Source: Gaertneriomyces semiglobifer (Eukaryota; Chytridiomycota; Chytridiomycetes; Spizellomycetales; Spizellomycetaceae). From it: a stretch of 64,000 bases of DNA. Below, piece by piece: positions 31,724 through 44,827 of this stretch. The notes beneath the pieces are model-generated. The model had not been told where the DNA came from. It saw nothing but the letters and a program-made list of their open reading frames with translations, and ran no database searches. The stretch is taken from assembly GCA_025558075.1 (NCBI GenBank), contig JAHLKF010000001.1, positions 1,302,001-1,366,000 on the forward strand, written 5' to 3'. Each line of letters begins with the position of its first letter. Within the stretch, counting starts at the first letter, position 1. Both the position numbers and the translations under genes were made by a program.

Positions 31724-32860
31724 TTAATAATATCCACTCGATGGGTGAGGTTTAGTTGATTGATAATGGTGACCAGGATGACTCCCATGGGGAATGCCGG
31801 CGGAATTAGGTGCGGGGTAGTAACCATGGGAAGGGTTGTCATATCCTTGTGCAGGGTATCCAGTTTCCGGATACACGGTGCCTTCTGGGTAGTCACTTAC
31901 GACGTATGTCTGGTGGTGAACAGACATATTATTGGTGTTCTCAGCTACAGGCCGGATAGTATTGGCGTTGTGTGCATATCCTGCTTCCATCGCTGTCGCT
32001 GTCGTCGTTGGTGATGTGTAAAGTGTTGGTCGCAAGTCTCTGACCATCGTCAACAGGTAAAGGGCAAACAACAGCGCAATGACCCACTCGCAGATCGCTG
32101 ACACTGAGTGAATTCGGTTACACCGTCCCTCAGGTTCGGTTGCGGACCAGTAGTTACGACAGGTGAACATCAGTACAATCATTGCGATTGTCAGCCCTGT
32201 CAACGTGAATAAGTAAATGGAGGTTAATGAAACAACTATCACAAGGCAAGGATCCTTACCAATAGCTAACGACACGATAAAGAGCTTAAGGAAGTAGCTC
32301 CTCTTCAGGCATTTATGGTTATGGGCTTTCTTCAACCTTCGGTACTCTGCCACAGTAAACAAGCAACTGATCGACAGGCAGACGATGAATCCCAGTGTAA
32401 GCGCCCAGTGAAGCCCCTTGTGAGTGTCAGCTCCAAAGAATGTGAGGAGGATCAGGCAGGCAGCTGCCGCGATTCCGAAAAGAAGTGCCATGATGCTGTC
32501 CACTCTCGCGCGAAAGTGCCGGAAACCGGGCAAGCACTCTTGCTTGCGTAAACAGAAATCCGCGAGCAAGGCAAGTACGAAAAATCCTCCAGTTATGCAT
32601 GCACCGATTCGGAAAAGTCTCTTGTGTACCGCACCTATTCAGAAGCAGCCACAATCAATACTCGACGTATAATGGATGAGAATCAAGGCTGCACACTCAC
32701 CAACATCGCTAATGTAAACCACATCGGCATCGTCTTGTTTGTACTGGGGAGAACCATCGCGTAACCAGAGTCCTAGGAGCCAAGCGATGGTGACCAGCCA
32801 TGCAATACCCGCAATAAGTGGGAGCCAGCCATAACCGAGACCGAAATGTCGTTGACGCAT
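31724..32860 (-). CDS. Frag1/DRAM/Sfk1-family membrane protein
   Basis: Exon 1 spans 32860-32701; coding resumes at 32634. The N-terminus LGYGWLPLIAGIAWLVTIAW and exon 2 segments (FRHFRARVDSIMALLFGIAA, HWALTLGFIVCLSISC, SFLKLF-type helix, VSAICEWVIALLFALYLLTM) give six hydrophobic spans typical of Frag1/DRAM/Sfk1 proteins. A Tyr/Pro/His-rich cytosolic tail of about 90 residues follows. Family members act in GPI-anchor remodelling, autophagy or phosphoinositide signalling. Inside exon 2 a stretch beginning GTAAGG after VSLAI and ending ACAG before LTIAM has full intron form and a length of about 63 bp, yet is open in frame; splicing it out removes about 21 residues and brings the helix closer to the family pattern. 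Confidence 0.8.
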
Positions 32861-33293
32861 TACTTTTCTATGCTACGTGATTCTAATGGCGCTCGAATAT
32901 CTACACAGAGGACAAACTCCGTCTGTAGCCCGCCTTTTATGATAAACCCGCCGACAAGCGTCGCGCAAAATCTGACCAAATCCTGACGGACCTTTACGTA
33001 GGTCCGACATGACGGGCACAGCCGTTCCACATTCCGTAAGTACAAAAAGGGCAGCAGGAACTTTAAAATCGTCGCTGATGACGCGCATCCACGCTTTCAG
33101 CTGAGTTTACGTAAGGTCATTACGTAAGTGGTTTAATTTACGCTTTGACTTGGGCACGTCGCTGCTGTTAATATCACAAGTGCCATCACACACACGGCTA
33201 CTCAACGACAGAGACGATCCACTGAAAGCACACTGGGATATCAAGTGACGCCGGTAGCAAGATTGCAAAGGATTTAACGGTTAATTTGCCAAG
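32861..33293. promoter_or_regulatory. Divergent intergenic region
   Basis: This interval lies between the Frag1-type gene (minus) and PFKFB (plus). It contains repeated TTTACGTAAGT-like stretches (about 33100-33130: GTTTACGTAAGG, ATTACGTAAGT) that could be bZIP-type sites (core TTACGTAA). No gene is seen. Confidence 0.4.
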
Positions 33294-34923
<1,630 letters not shown>

Positions 34924-35052
34924 TACCAGTTTGTCTTGCCCTTTCTGTGCGCTTGAGTTTGCGCTACATTGTATCTAGTGCGTTATTATTATTACTATTG
35001 AATGCAAAAGGTATTCTATTTGATGAACTCCTGTGATGTTAAAGAAAGCTGT

Positions 35053-35952
35053 CTACCACAACCCACTGCCGGTCGTCCACCACATCTTGAAACGATCAGC
35101 TATACCATCCAAGGTGAGTTTTGGTCGTACATCCAGGTAGAAGCTGACGTTCTGAGACGACTTGGGATCCTGAGCGCCAGAATAGAAATCAATGACATAG
35201 GTGACTTGCTTGCCACATCGATCGACTGTCCAATCATGACGGTCGAAAGGGAGGGTGTAGCCTAAAAATGACCGTATGCGAGCTTTTGGTGTGTAGTCTC
35301 TCGGTCGTCCTTGGAACCTTAATAGCTTTGGTTGCGCACAATCACTATAGCAAAAGATGTTAGAGGATGAAGTTACAAGAGAATGCCCACCAGTGTCGAC
35401 GGCGCGCCATCACCTACGTCTTGTGCATGTTTTCCCACTCCAAAATTTTGACCCAGCATTGTTCGTTCACTGCATTATGAATTGGAACTACGACGGACAT
35501 GTCGTTCTCATCAGGTTTCCAGTTTTTGCGGCGCATCGCGTTGAAGAACATCTGCACGGAAAGCGTTCTAAGTATTCATCTAAAGACACTAGAAAGAGAG
35601 ATGCCGGATGTACCTGCTCACTGGGGTACACCCATACTTTGCCATCAAACTTGCCGCCCATCGGTATGGAGCTCTTCTCGCGTTCAACTGCCAGCGGGGC
35701 TTTTTGATCTGGCGCGGGTAATTGCGATGGAGGGGGCATATTGTTGGACTGTGCAAGGAGCTCGGCTTCTTGTCGTTCGGCCGAGTACGGACATGATTCC
35801 GCATTCAGACTGGCGAGGGGGTTCACCGGTGGGTGGTTCTCGGGTAGTTTCGTGCCAGGCTCGTGATCTACTGGGCACGAAGGCGCCTGCTCTGCGGCCT
35901 TCATGCTCTTATGGTCGACGGGACATGCGGTAGACTGCTTACTCGAGCTCAT
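35053..35952 (-). CDS. Cytochrome c haem lyase (holocytochrome-c synthase)
   Basis: Three exons: 35952-35614, 35551-35418 and 35344-35053, 254 residues. The N-terminal part has two heme-regulatory Cys-Pro-Val motifs ([16 protein letters not shown]) and a CPYS. The catalytic part has [40 protein letters not shown] with the conserved His that ligates haem, [33 protein letters not shown] and YVIDFYSG. This enzyme of the mitochondrial intermembrane space attaches haem to the CXXCH of apocytochrome c. All conserved blocks are present. The start ATG gives [14 protein letters not shown], the usual N-terminus; an upstream in-frame extension of 26 codons exists but is not needed. Confidence 0.95.
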
Positions 35953-36181
35953 CGTGACCTGTGATCCTACTCTGATTCCGTTTGTCAACAAATATCGTCG
36001 TTTTGCATGGAATTTCCCGTTTCCCCACAAACGAACTTGTTATCGATATTTGAAATGTCCCCTCAGTTTCCGTGTAAAACTTTGCGAAAGCCAATTCTAT
36101 GCATGGCAGCATGGACAACAAAGTGCAACAATCATATCATATTTTACAATTATTAGACAGAGTTTCTACAGTAGAGGCACA

Positions 36182-37605
36182 TCAAATCAGATCCGTGACT
36201 GCCGAGTAAACGAGGTGTGAGTGCTCAGGTGAGAGATGTTGAAGCAAAACACAAGTACTGGGCTTACCGTTCATGGGCATCTCATCGATTTGCGTACTGT
36301 AATACTGCTCGATGTCTCGAAGAATCTTGATATCGTCGTTCTTTACAAAGTTGATTGCGACACCTTTACGTCCGAACCGCCCAGAACGACCGATGCGGTG
36401 AATGTACAACTCACGGTTGTTCGGCAAATCGTAGTTGATCACCAATGAGACCTGCTGAACGTCGATTCCGCGTGCCCAGACATCAGTTGTGATCAACACG
36501 CGGCTAGCGCCTTGCCTGAACTCTTGCATGATCGCGTCACGTTCCTTTTGTGGCATTTCACCGTGCATTGATGAGACTGTGAAGTTTGCTTCTCTCATCT
36601 TTTCCGTCAACCAATCAACCTATTCCCAATGATGCGCATTGGTCAAGCTCAAGATTAAATTCGGCAGAGATGCACATGGGTACATACCTTGCGGCGGGTA
36701 TTGCAAAAAATGACTGCCTGAGTGATTGTCAAAGTATCGTACAAATCGCAGAGGGTGTCAAACTTCCACTCCTCCTTTTCCACAGCAACGAAAAATTGCT
36801 TGATGCCTTCCAACGTCAATTCATCACGCTTCACCAATACACGGATAGGGTCGTTCATGAATTTCGTCGTCATCTCCAAAACCTCGTGTGGTAACGTGGC
36901 ACTGAGCAATACAACCTGCGTCTGTGGCGGAAGGTACCGGTACACATCGTAAATTTGCTCCTTGAAACCTTTCGACAGCATCTCATCCGCCTCATCCAGT
37001 ACCAGCATTTTGATGTTCCGCGTTCGTAGATGCCTCCGCTTTATCATATCAAATACACGTCCTGGAGTACCTGAAACCACGTGCTGCCCATAGTCCAATT
37101 TTCGTATATCTTCTCCAATACTCGTCCCACCAATGCATGCATGACACTGCACATTCATATAGTCGCCAAGCGCAAGGATAACGCTCTGGATCTGCGTTGC
37201 CAGTTCGCGGGTCGGGGACAGAATCAATGCCTGGGTCTCACGGGAGGTGGTGTCGATGGACTGCAACACTGATATAGAGAATGTTGCAGTCTTACCGGTT
37301 CCGGACTGTGCTTGCGCAATCACATCTCGTCCCTTTGTAATCGGCGCAATGGCACGCTGTTGAATCGCGGACGGCTTTTCAAAGTCTTTGAATCACTGGG
37401 TCAATTTACGGAGCGTACATTATAACTCTTGCCTCAACAAGAAGTACTCACTATATGCGTAGATGCCCCGAAGTAGATCTTCCTTTAGGCCTAGCTCGTC
37501 GAACGTTGTGATCGGTTTCACATCTTCACTTGTTTCAAAGACCAGCTGAGCATCCGTCTTATGATCGAACCCAGCACCTTTTCCACGTCCATTTCCTTCT
37601 GCCAT
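36182..37605 (-). CDS. eIF4A-III (FAL1-like) DEAD-box RNA helicase
   Basis: Four exons: 37605-37452, 37385-36688, 36619-36268 and 36198-36182; 406 residues. The last exon codes only five residues (VTDLI with a split codon). Motifs: [12 protein letters not shown] (Q motif), AQSGTGKT (I), PTRELATQ (Ia), GTPGRV (Ib), VLDEADEM (II), SATLP (III), [20 protein letters not shown] (IV-V) and [13 protein letters not shown] (VI). The [20 protein letters not shown] and [13 protein letters not shown] segments are diagnostic of eIF4A-III rather than eIF4A-I. The protein is the RNA clamp of the exon junction complex and acts in ribosome biogenesis in fungi. Retention of an EJC-type helicase agrees with the intron-rich genome. 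Confidence 0.96.
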
Positions 37606-38001
37606 CGTCGCAATATATCTCTCTCTCTTTCTCCTGTTGGCCTCTTGTCGTCGTTCCCACCTTCCTCTCGTAGTGCCTATCGTCGTCGTCGTCTGCAATT
37701 TCACAAAGTGTTCGCCTCAAAATCGAACTCTGCTTCCTGTCCACGTGACCTTGATCGAGTCATCGTGACTCACGCTGTCGGACACGCGTCGCGCGAACAC
37801 CGCCGTGAAGAAGCGTTTGATTTATCTCACTTGGCGCTGGACATTCCAGAACACCACCTGCATTCAAATTCAGCCAGCAAAGCCAAGGAGGTGGACGAGC
37901 CACAGTAAAACACTTCTACGCTTTCAGCATAAATACCTGTCGGCCCTGTCGTTTCTCGTCCTAGTTCGTCGTTGACAGTCACAACTAAATTGCACATCAA
38001 G
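37606..38001. promoter_or_regulatory. Divergent intergenic region
   Basis: This 396-bp promoter region is shared by eIF4A-III (minus) and the penta-EF-hand gene (plus). Pyrimidine-rich runs (CTCTCTCTTTCTCCTG near 37620) lie next to the eIF4A-III start. No further gene is seen. Confidence 0.45.
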
Positions 38002-39100
38002 ATGTCCTACCCATACAACCAGCAGCAACCCGGCGGCTACGGCCAATACCCTCCGCAACCCGCTTACGGTAGTGCCCCTCAACCAGGTTACGGTGCGGCA
38101 CCACAACAGCAAGGCTTTGGTGCGTACCCACCACCTGCCAGCGCTCCTCCTGCCGGCGGCCCTCCTGGCCAAGCCCCCTACGGACAACAGCAGGCACCGT
38201 ATGGTCAGCAACAGCAGCAAGCTCCCTACGGTCAACAACAAGCACCTTACGGTGCTACTGGTCAACCGGCTTACGGTAGTGCTCCTTACGGCCAGCAACC
38301 GGGTAAGCCTGGCAAGGTTGATGCCGCTTATGCCCCTCCTACCCAACAATTTGGCGCAGCTGGTGGATTTGGTACGATTTGATGTTGAGTGCCTTGTTCT
38401 CATTACCCATCTGATGGTTTTGTGCAGCTGCCGGTAGCATGTGCCCTCCTGGAGCGGACCCTCAGTTGTGGAACTGGTTCAAGGCGGTCGATGTCGATCA
38501 CTCCGGGCATATTTCTGCTCAAGAGCTTCAACAGGCCCTGATCAATGGCGATTGGTCACCATTCTCACTCGAGACCGTCCAGCTCATGATGACTCTTTTT
38601 GATCATGATGCCTCTGGCACAATCGCCTTCAACGAGTTTGCAAGCCTGTGGAAGTACATTGAGGACTGGAAAAGAATATTCCAACAGTTCGACGCCGACC
38701 GTTCCGGCAAGATTGACCGAAACGAGCTCAAGCAGGCCTTGTCCGCATTCGGATATAACCTGTCTGATCGTGTCACTGATACATTGATCCGCAAGTTTGC
38801 GAAGAAAGGTGCGACCCATTTGCGTTAACCGATTCCTGTCAGTTTCTGTATAATGTTCACCAACATCCAGGGTTCCTAGAGGTGACGTTCGACAAATTTA
38901 TCACCATGTGTGTAACCGTCAAAAGCCTCTCTGCCGCCTTCCAGGCGGTGGATCAAGACCGGGTACGTAGTCATCATATATGCGGGAGCTTCATTATGCA
39001 AGCTGACGTCCACGTTTATAACCTTCAGGATGGTTGGGCCAACTTCAACCACGACCAGTTCCTCGAGGTTGTCATCAACACTAGGCCCGGAACTAACTAG
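38002..39100 (+). CDS. Penta-EF-hand calcium-binding protein (peflin/ALG-2 type)
   Basis: Four exons: 38002-38371, 38428-38808, 38871-38962 and 39029-39100, about 304 residues. The first 120 residues are Gln/Pro/Gly/Tyr rich with repeats of the QAPYGQQ type, as in peflin and yeast Pef1. Five EF-hands follow: VDVDHSGHISAQEL (EF1), LFDHDASGTIAFNEF (EF2), FDADRSGKIDRNEL (EF3), then weaker EF4 and EF5 around FLEVTFDKFI and AVDQDRDGWANFNHDQFL. EF1 and EF3 have complete calcium ligands. PEF proteins dimerise via EF5 and link calcium to ESCRT, COPII or budding processes. Low-complexity encoding makes the N-terminal repeat number unstable. Confidence 0.93.
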
Positions 39101-39173
39101 TACGCTAGTACTTGATGCTCATTAATGCGTTATGTGTCGCCTGATGTATTTACAATATATCCTCGCTCTGTAA

Positions 39174-41401
39174 TTACAATGCTACGTGCCTCGCTTCATC
39201 ACGCTCGTTGCCTCGCATTGTGGAGCCGGGCCCTTTTGAGAATAATACAGCTTCGTCTTCCAAAGCCGTGTCTTCCAATGCCGGCTCATCATCAATGACA
39301 CCAGCCTTTTCCAATGCTGCTTTTAAGCGTTGATTCTCCAATTCGTACATCGCAAGCAACAGCTCCTCCATTCTCATGAGCTCCTCCGCCTGCTTATTTG
39401 GCTCAATATCGCGTTCAACCATATCTCTCCACCCGTCAGTGAAGCCAGAATACGGTACCCGTAGCGGGCCCTCCATTCCGACAGACAACTGTAGCCCAGA
39501 TTGTGCTTGTGCCTCGACCTCTGCTAGTTCCTTTTGTAAACTAGGTATTAGCCCCTTCAAGTGGATTAACCGCGCGCCCTTCGCATCAATGATGCCAGCT
39601 TTAGCCGCCGCCAGATTTTTCTTCAGCTGGGCTTGCTTTTGTCTCATTCGCTTCTCCTTTCCAGAAACGTGAAGTCGCCATAGGTGGGAGAGCCGTTCTA
39701 GAGTGAGCACCTCTTCCATGAAGAACTTTCGTGCTTCTTCCAAGCGACCATGAGACCCAAGCGCCAGCAGCACATTGCGCAGGGCGGATCGCGGAACCAG
39801 TGGCGTATTTCGCCATGCCCTACTGAGGATCGATGTGTCGGAAGACTCGCGATTCGTTTCATACTCTCGCTGACGCACCAGCTTATATTCCTGATACGAT
39901 TCCAATACGTCTTCCCATCTGCCCAACTGTCCATACGCATCAATGATGCCTTGATATGCCCTCGCCTTCAATCTCACAGAGGTAGATGCTGCGTTGGCTG
40001 CCGTTCGGAAGGCAGAGCGTAAGCGTGTGTGAAGCGTTATTAAACCATTGATGTCGCCCATTTTGGCAAACGCACGGGCTACGTTATTGTAGCACTCATC
40101 ATCCAGGGGCATCTTCATGGATGTCATCTCACCAAACATCTGGATGATGGTGGATGGCCGGTCAGGGATGTTCCGAATGTACACTTTGTATGCGGTGCTG
40201 TAGTAACATGTTAGCACAAGATACCAGCTGAGCAATAGAATCAAGATTATACTCACAAGCTGGGAATAATGAGCTTCAGTTTCGTCTCTTCGAAGAGCTT
40301 TGCAACAGCCTTTGGATGCTGGCAAGCATCGTGGGATAAGATCAGTCCGTCCAAAACCCGCTGTGGGACTTTGATGGACTTGCTAACACTTTGTCCCTTG
40401 ATGATGCTGTGGATTGTTTGAATCTTCTTTTTATCAATTGGGTGCTTATCTGAAAACGTTCGGAAAGCCTCCAAAAACCCAAGTTGAGTGTCTATGGAAG
40501 GAACAATTTTCGCTTCCGCCATGTCTTTCCATAACGCGCGCGCACGGCCCAAGAGCTTATGACCATCGGCCCTGTGTAAATACACTGCCAGTAGCGTCCG
40601 AAAAGACTTGTCAGAGACGACGCTATGGCTGATGGAGAGGCCGCTATTTCCTCGTACTTCATCCATTACGAACTTATGAATTCGATCGGCTTTGTTGATG
40701 TCATCCTTCATTGCACGATATAAGCATGCGTAAATAAATGCGTCGGGAACAGTCCCTAGCGTGCGCATGTCCTTTAGAAGTTCTATCGCGCGTTGTGATG
40801 TTCCTTCCGGATTTGGTTCCGTGAAGCTGCCATGGCCGAACAAGCGCTGAAATAACCGATGCCAATCCACCAAACGTAGTTTTCTTGAAACCTCACGTCG
40901 CTTAATTTCAGAGTAAAGCTTGTATGCGTCGTCTACCGACAAGTGGCGAAGGAGGTTCTCCTTTTCGCATATATAGCTCAGCAACACTTCTGTTGCAACA
41001 GTATTGGGCCTTGTGTGCAGTTTTTCAGCTACACTCGCATGTCTGGCCTCCTCTTCAGCACTGGCACCATCCACTGCTGCAGGTCGAAGATCAATTGTCC
41101 AAGAGGTATGCGTCTCGGTATAATCCTTGGTACTCAGATCCCTGGTCGGTTCAATATTCCAGTCTGCAATAGAAAAAACGGACTCTTTGAGTTGCAGAGG
41201 CCCTTCATGCAGTTTTGGTTTTGGCCGACTAAACCGGACCAATGTATGTCGCGGTCCCAATTCTTGAGACGGGGTATCAATCAACTTTGACCGTCGTGTG
41301 GGAAACGGGCGGCCGGTAGTTGCATATGGGCGAGCGCCTGCCAGTCGAAATACGTCGGGTTGACGAAGACACGTACAGCATTTGCCTCTAGGTCTTATCA
41401 T
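39174..41401 (-). CDS. PPR-like helical-repeat protein, probably mitochondrial
   Basis: Two exons: 41401-40257 and 40197-39174, about 722 residues. The N-terminus (MIRPRGKCCTCLRQPDVFRL) is basic and lacks acidic residues for over 30 positions, consistent with a mitochondrial presequence. Repeating helix pairs resembling pentatricopeptide units are visible: ELLKDMRTLGTVPDAFIYACLYRAM, RALWKDMAEAKIVPSIDTQ, MFGEMTSMKMPLDDECYNNVARAFAKMGD and ARAYQGIIDAYGQLGRWEDVLESYQEY. A Lys/Gln-rich coiled coil (KEKRMRQKQAQLKKNLAAAK) lies near the C-terminus, ahead of an acidic tail. PPR proteins bind organellar RNA; the precise role is unknown. A specific yeast orthologue cannot be named. Confidence 0.75.
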
Positions 41402-41634
41402 CGTCGACTTGTTTCCAAAGTATGCTTTGCTTTAAACTTAAACACCACCCTCATGTCAGACGCATTTTCCGTGCAAATGATCCTCAAAAAAAAACTTGGA
41501 AAAACTTCGAAATTACCTCCGCGGGCACGCCGTCGACGCGCCGTTTCGAATTTTGAGAAAAGCGCAACACTTTGCAGATATAAAGCGGAAGCACCACTAA
41601 GACCCTCCATGGCTATCGTGAAACAGATGTGATA
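41402..41634. promoter_or_regulatory. Divergent promoter between PPR-like and ALG3 genes
   Basis: These 233 bp hold both promoters. An A-rich tract (about 41487-41500) lies near the middle. No coding signal is seen. Confidence 0.45.
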
Positions 41635-43346
41635 ATGGCAGGCGAGAAATGTGGAAGCAAAACCAGGACGGAAGGTCACAAGGATGTGAGCCGGAAAACC
41701 GCACCCGCGCTGGGCAACCTGCTACGATGGGCTGGCAGATTTATTACATCAATCTTGAATGACAAGAGCTACTTCTGGTTTTTGGCGACTGGACTCGTTT
41801 TGTTCGAGATCGGTTTAAGCATCTTAATTGTACAAAAGGTTCCGTGTAAGTACTCCTGAAAGCCCTTTACTGCAAAGGTATGGTGTCACTAAAATACCAT
41901 CTAGATACCGAAATTGACTGGAAGGCGTACATGCAAGAGGTTGGGGGATTTCTTTCTGGTGAGCGAGATTATCGAAAGCTGAAAGGCGATACTGGTCCGT
42001 TAGTGTAAGTTCTGCTGCAGTTGGCGATTGCCCCTGCCAAATGACTGAGTCGAGGAACCCACGACTAGCTACCCGGCGGGATTTGTATATCTATACTCCG
42101 TCCTATACTACCTCACATCTGGTGGAGACTATTTGCGGCTAGCCCAGTACCTTTTCGTTGGACTTTATGTGGCAACCCTCATAGTGGTCCTCAGCATATA
42201 CCGCCGCTCGTCAACGGCAAGTCCTTCCATGGTTCGTCACTCTGGCTTCCTAGCTGATGAACCCATCTAGACGCCGCCCTACGTTTGCATTCTATTAGTC
42301 TTATCCAAACGGCTGCATTCGGTGTACATGTTACGATTATTCAACGGTCCATGGGCAATGTTTTTCGTATACCTTTCCATGCTGGCCATGATAAAGGGAC
42401 GATGGAGACTTGCGGCTGTCGTGTTCAGCTTTGCACTCTCGGTGAAGATGAATATTCTCTTGTTTGCACCCGGATTCGCTTATTTGACGCTCCAAGCCAC
42501 GGGTATCGTTGGTTCACTCAAGAATGCCGCCGTCGCGCTTTTCGTGCAAGTAAGTAGGGTCAATTGAAATGACCATGCTTGTATGTGGTACTTACATCGG
42601 ATGCTGCCAAGGTTTTCCTAGCGCTACCTTTCATCATGCATAATGCGGAGTCGTATATGACCCGCGCGTTCGACTTTGGAAGAGTCTTTATGTTCAAGTG
42701 GACGGTAAACTGGCGGTTTGTTGGCGCAAAGGTGTTCTATAGCGATGCCTTTGCCGTATCACTCCTGGCGGTGCATGTGCTCTTAATCATCGCCTTAGCG
42801 GCCAAGTGGAGCGGCATGTATGGAGGACTAAAGCAAGTTTTGTGGACCAATATCGTGCAGCACAAGGACAAGAACCAGAGATTACCAGCAGATCATATCA
42901 TTTTGGTCATGTTCTCCTCGAACCTGGTAGGGATCGCATGTGCGCGGTCCTTACATTACCAGTTTTGGTCATGGTATGCACACACGTTGCCTTACCTGGC
43001 TTGGCAGGTCGGTCCCCCGACAACAGATCCAGAACAACGAAACCATCTTGAGGACGTATATCGGTAGGTCCTATATCCTGGCTCGCGAGTGACTCTACTT
43101 CGACATATGATAATAACTTCCTTTTTTGGAAGGGTCGCCATTCTGCTTCTTTTGGAGTACGCATGGAATGTTTATCCTTCCACCATGCAGTCTTCTTTGA
43201 GCCTATTCTGCTGTCACGTATTCCTCATACTCGGCATACTACTTGCCAAGCGTCCGAATGTAGGCGTAGCGACTACGACCGTCAAGCAAAAATGTGTTCA
43301 CCAAAGCACGGTAACAGAGCAGCCCCTTCTGCAGGCAGAATCATAG
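41635..43346 (+). CDS. ALG3: Dol-P-Man:Man5GlcNAc2-PP-dolichol alpha-1,3-mannosyltransferase
   Basis: Six or more exons (41635-41845, 41905-42004, 42069-42231, 42271-42549, 42612 to about 43063, then from about 43132 to 43346). This polytopic ER enzyme adds the sixth mannose to the lipid-linked N-glycan precursor on the lumenal side. Recognised ALG3 signatures are [16 protein letters not shown] with the acidic catalytic loop, [80 protein letters not shown] and [13 protein letters not shown]. The N-terminus has a cytosolic basic leader before the first membrane span. Between LPYLAWQ and VAILLLLEY the gene model contains about 16 extra polar residues ([16 protein letters not shown]), so the donor of the last intron is uncertain. 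Its stop is only 39 bp from that of the Nudix gene. Confidence 0.92.
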
Positions 43347-43385
43347 TTTTATTTCAGTTGGCGTAAATATATATGGTCAGCATTG

Positions 43386-44602
43386 TTACATTCGTGGTCC
43401 AAACCGGCCTTTGGAATTCAATCCGTGAATAATTTCTTCTCGGTCTCTTTGGCCAGGTGCGTCCACTTCAAATTCCGGAGGAGTGTCATAGGCCAGTAGC
43501 GCTACGCGGATGAGAATGTCCGCTGTCAAGCCCCATCTGGCTCCAAAACGTGGTTAGTAGGAACCACATATTGTGGTAATGCTAGTTAGTCAGTCGTACA
43601 TGTCATAGCCGACCCCACTCTCCTGTTTGCCGATATCGGGATCCAGCGGGTTCCACCAAAATCGGTGCTTTCGCCATCGAACACCTTCTGTTGTGATGTC
43701 TAGCGAGGCGTGTGCTTGTCGCAGCAAAAACCGTCGCAATGGCACGGTAAAGCAAGCAGCCACTTCATCGGGATTCGGTTTCGGTGTAAACGCTGTGTGA
43801 AATAAGGCCATGTATTAATGAGCCGGTCTTGCACCAGGAAATGGACAGTCTGATCGTACTTGATGGTATAGTGCCTACAACAGGTGTGACCAGCAAATGA
43901 AAGCGCGACAAGAATGGGGGCAGTGCGGTGACGGACTTGGACAGCACATCAGCGTTCGGAAGTCTCACTGACTGTGTCGGGGAAGAGTCACCTTCACGTC
44001 TTGCGGAGGCAATCCAATCTCCTCCTGAGCTTCTCGCAACGCCGTGGTGAGCAAATCGTGATCTTCTGTTTCATGCCGCCCTGCAACCCATCGTTGGTGA
44101 GGGTGTGATGATGTATTATGGCTGGAAATACTTGGAACTCACCTCCGGGTAAAGCCACTTCGCCGCTGTGCCTTCGCAAATTGGCAGATCGAACCGTAAG
44201 TAAGACCTCTAATTCATCGCTTCGTGGGTTGACTATCAGTGGAATCAGTACGGCGGCTCGCCGGTCCCTTGAATGATTGAGGTTGAACAATGTGCGTGTC
44301 GCATGTGACAGAACCGCTGGAATGCCATACCTGCCGTAAACATCCACCGGCGGGGTGTAATTCATTAACCTCTGCACTTCTGGTCTCATTCTGTACAATG
44401 CTTTAAGAACCATGGCGCAATCAAGCCAAGAAGGACGTCTCCATTTCTCGCTGGCGAAGCGACGAAACCAAGTGTTCTTTGGACAATGCGCGTTACGGCA
44501 ACAGTGGCGCAGTTTTCCGCGGAGTTTCGGAGATGACTGCGACCGTAACTCGCAGAAATACCGTCTTCTCCTGCTGAACTGCGAGAACCAGGCAGCGTAC
44601 AT
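43386..44602 (-). CDS. Nudix hydrolase, CoA pyrophosphatase type (NUDT7/NUDT8/PCD1)
   Basis: Multi-exon minus-strand gene. Exon 1 (44602-44143) contains a basic, Arg-rich N-terminus that could be a mitochondrial presequence, followed by RRAAVLIPLIVNPRSDELEV, LLTVRSANLRRHSGEVALPG. The next exon has the Nudix box GGRHETEDHDLLTTALREAQEEIGL (given here from G to L with the intron after the first Gly removed). The catalytic R-E-x2-E-E is intact, and the NuCoA signature (L-R-x-H-x-G-E-V-x-x-P-G-G) lies upstream. Later exons have FLSRFHLLVTPVVG, FTPKPNPDEVAACFTVPL, HRFWWN and WGLTADILIRVALLAYD. The enzyme cleaves CoA and acyl-CoA to phosphopantetheine and 3',5'-ADP in peroxisomes or mitochondria. 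An internal ATG at about 44415 (MVLKALYRM) is an alternative start. Confidence 0.88.
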
Positions 44603-44827
44603 GTACCTACCATGGAATCAAAGAAGCAAGTGGGCTGCTAACCATTGTGGTATGTACGCTGTTTGAGGAAACTTCTATATGCCTGTCATGACAAGCGCTC
44701 ACAAATTTGTTTACTTTCTCGCGTAGAAAATGCGTATTTTTTGGGCCGCATATAAAGCACCGCAGGGTAGCAAGTCCTAGGAGAGGACTATATGCAGTTC
44801 TGCTCTCCAACATAGGTGGACGTAACA

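Noticed and set aside
35002..35265. Plus-strand frame overlapping the haem lyase 3' exon
   Set aside because: It is antisense to a well-supported conserved exon.
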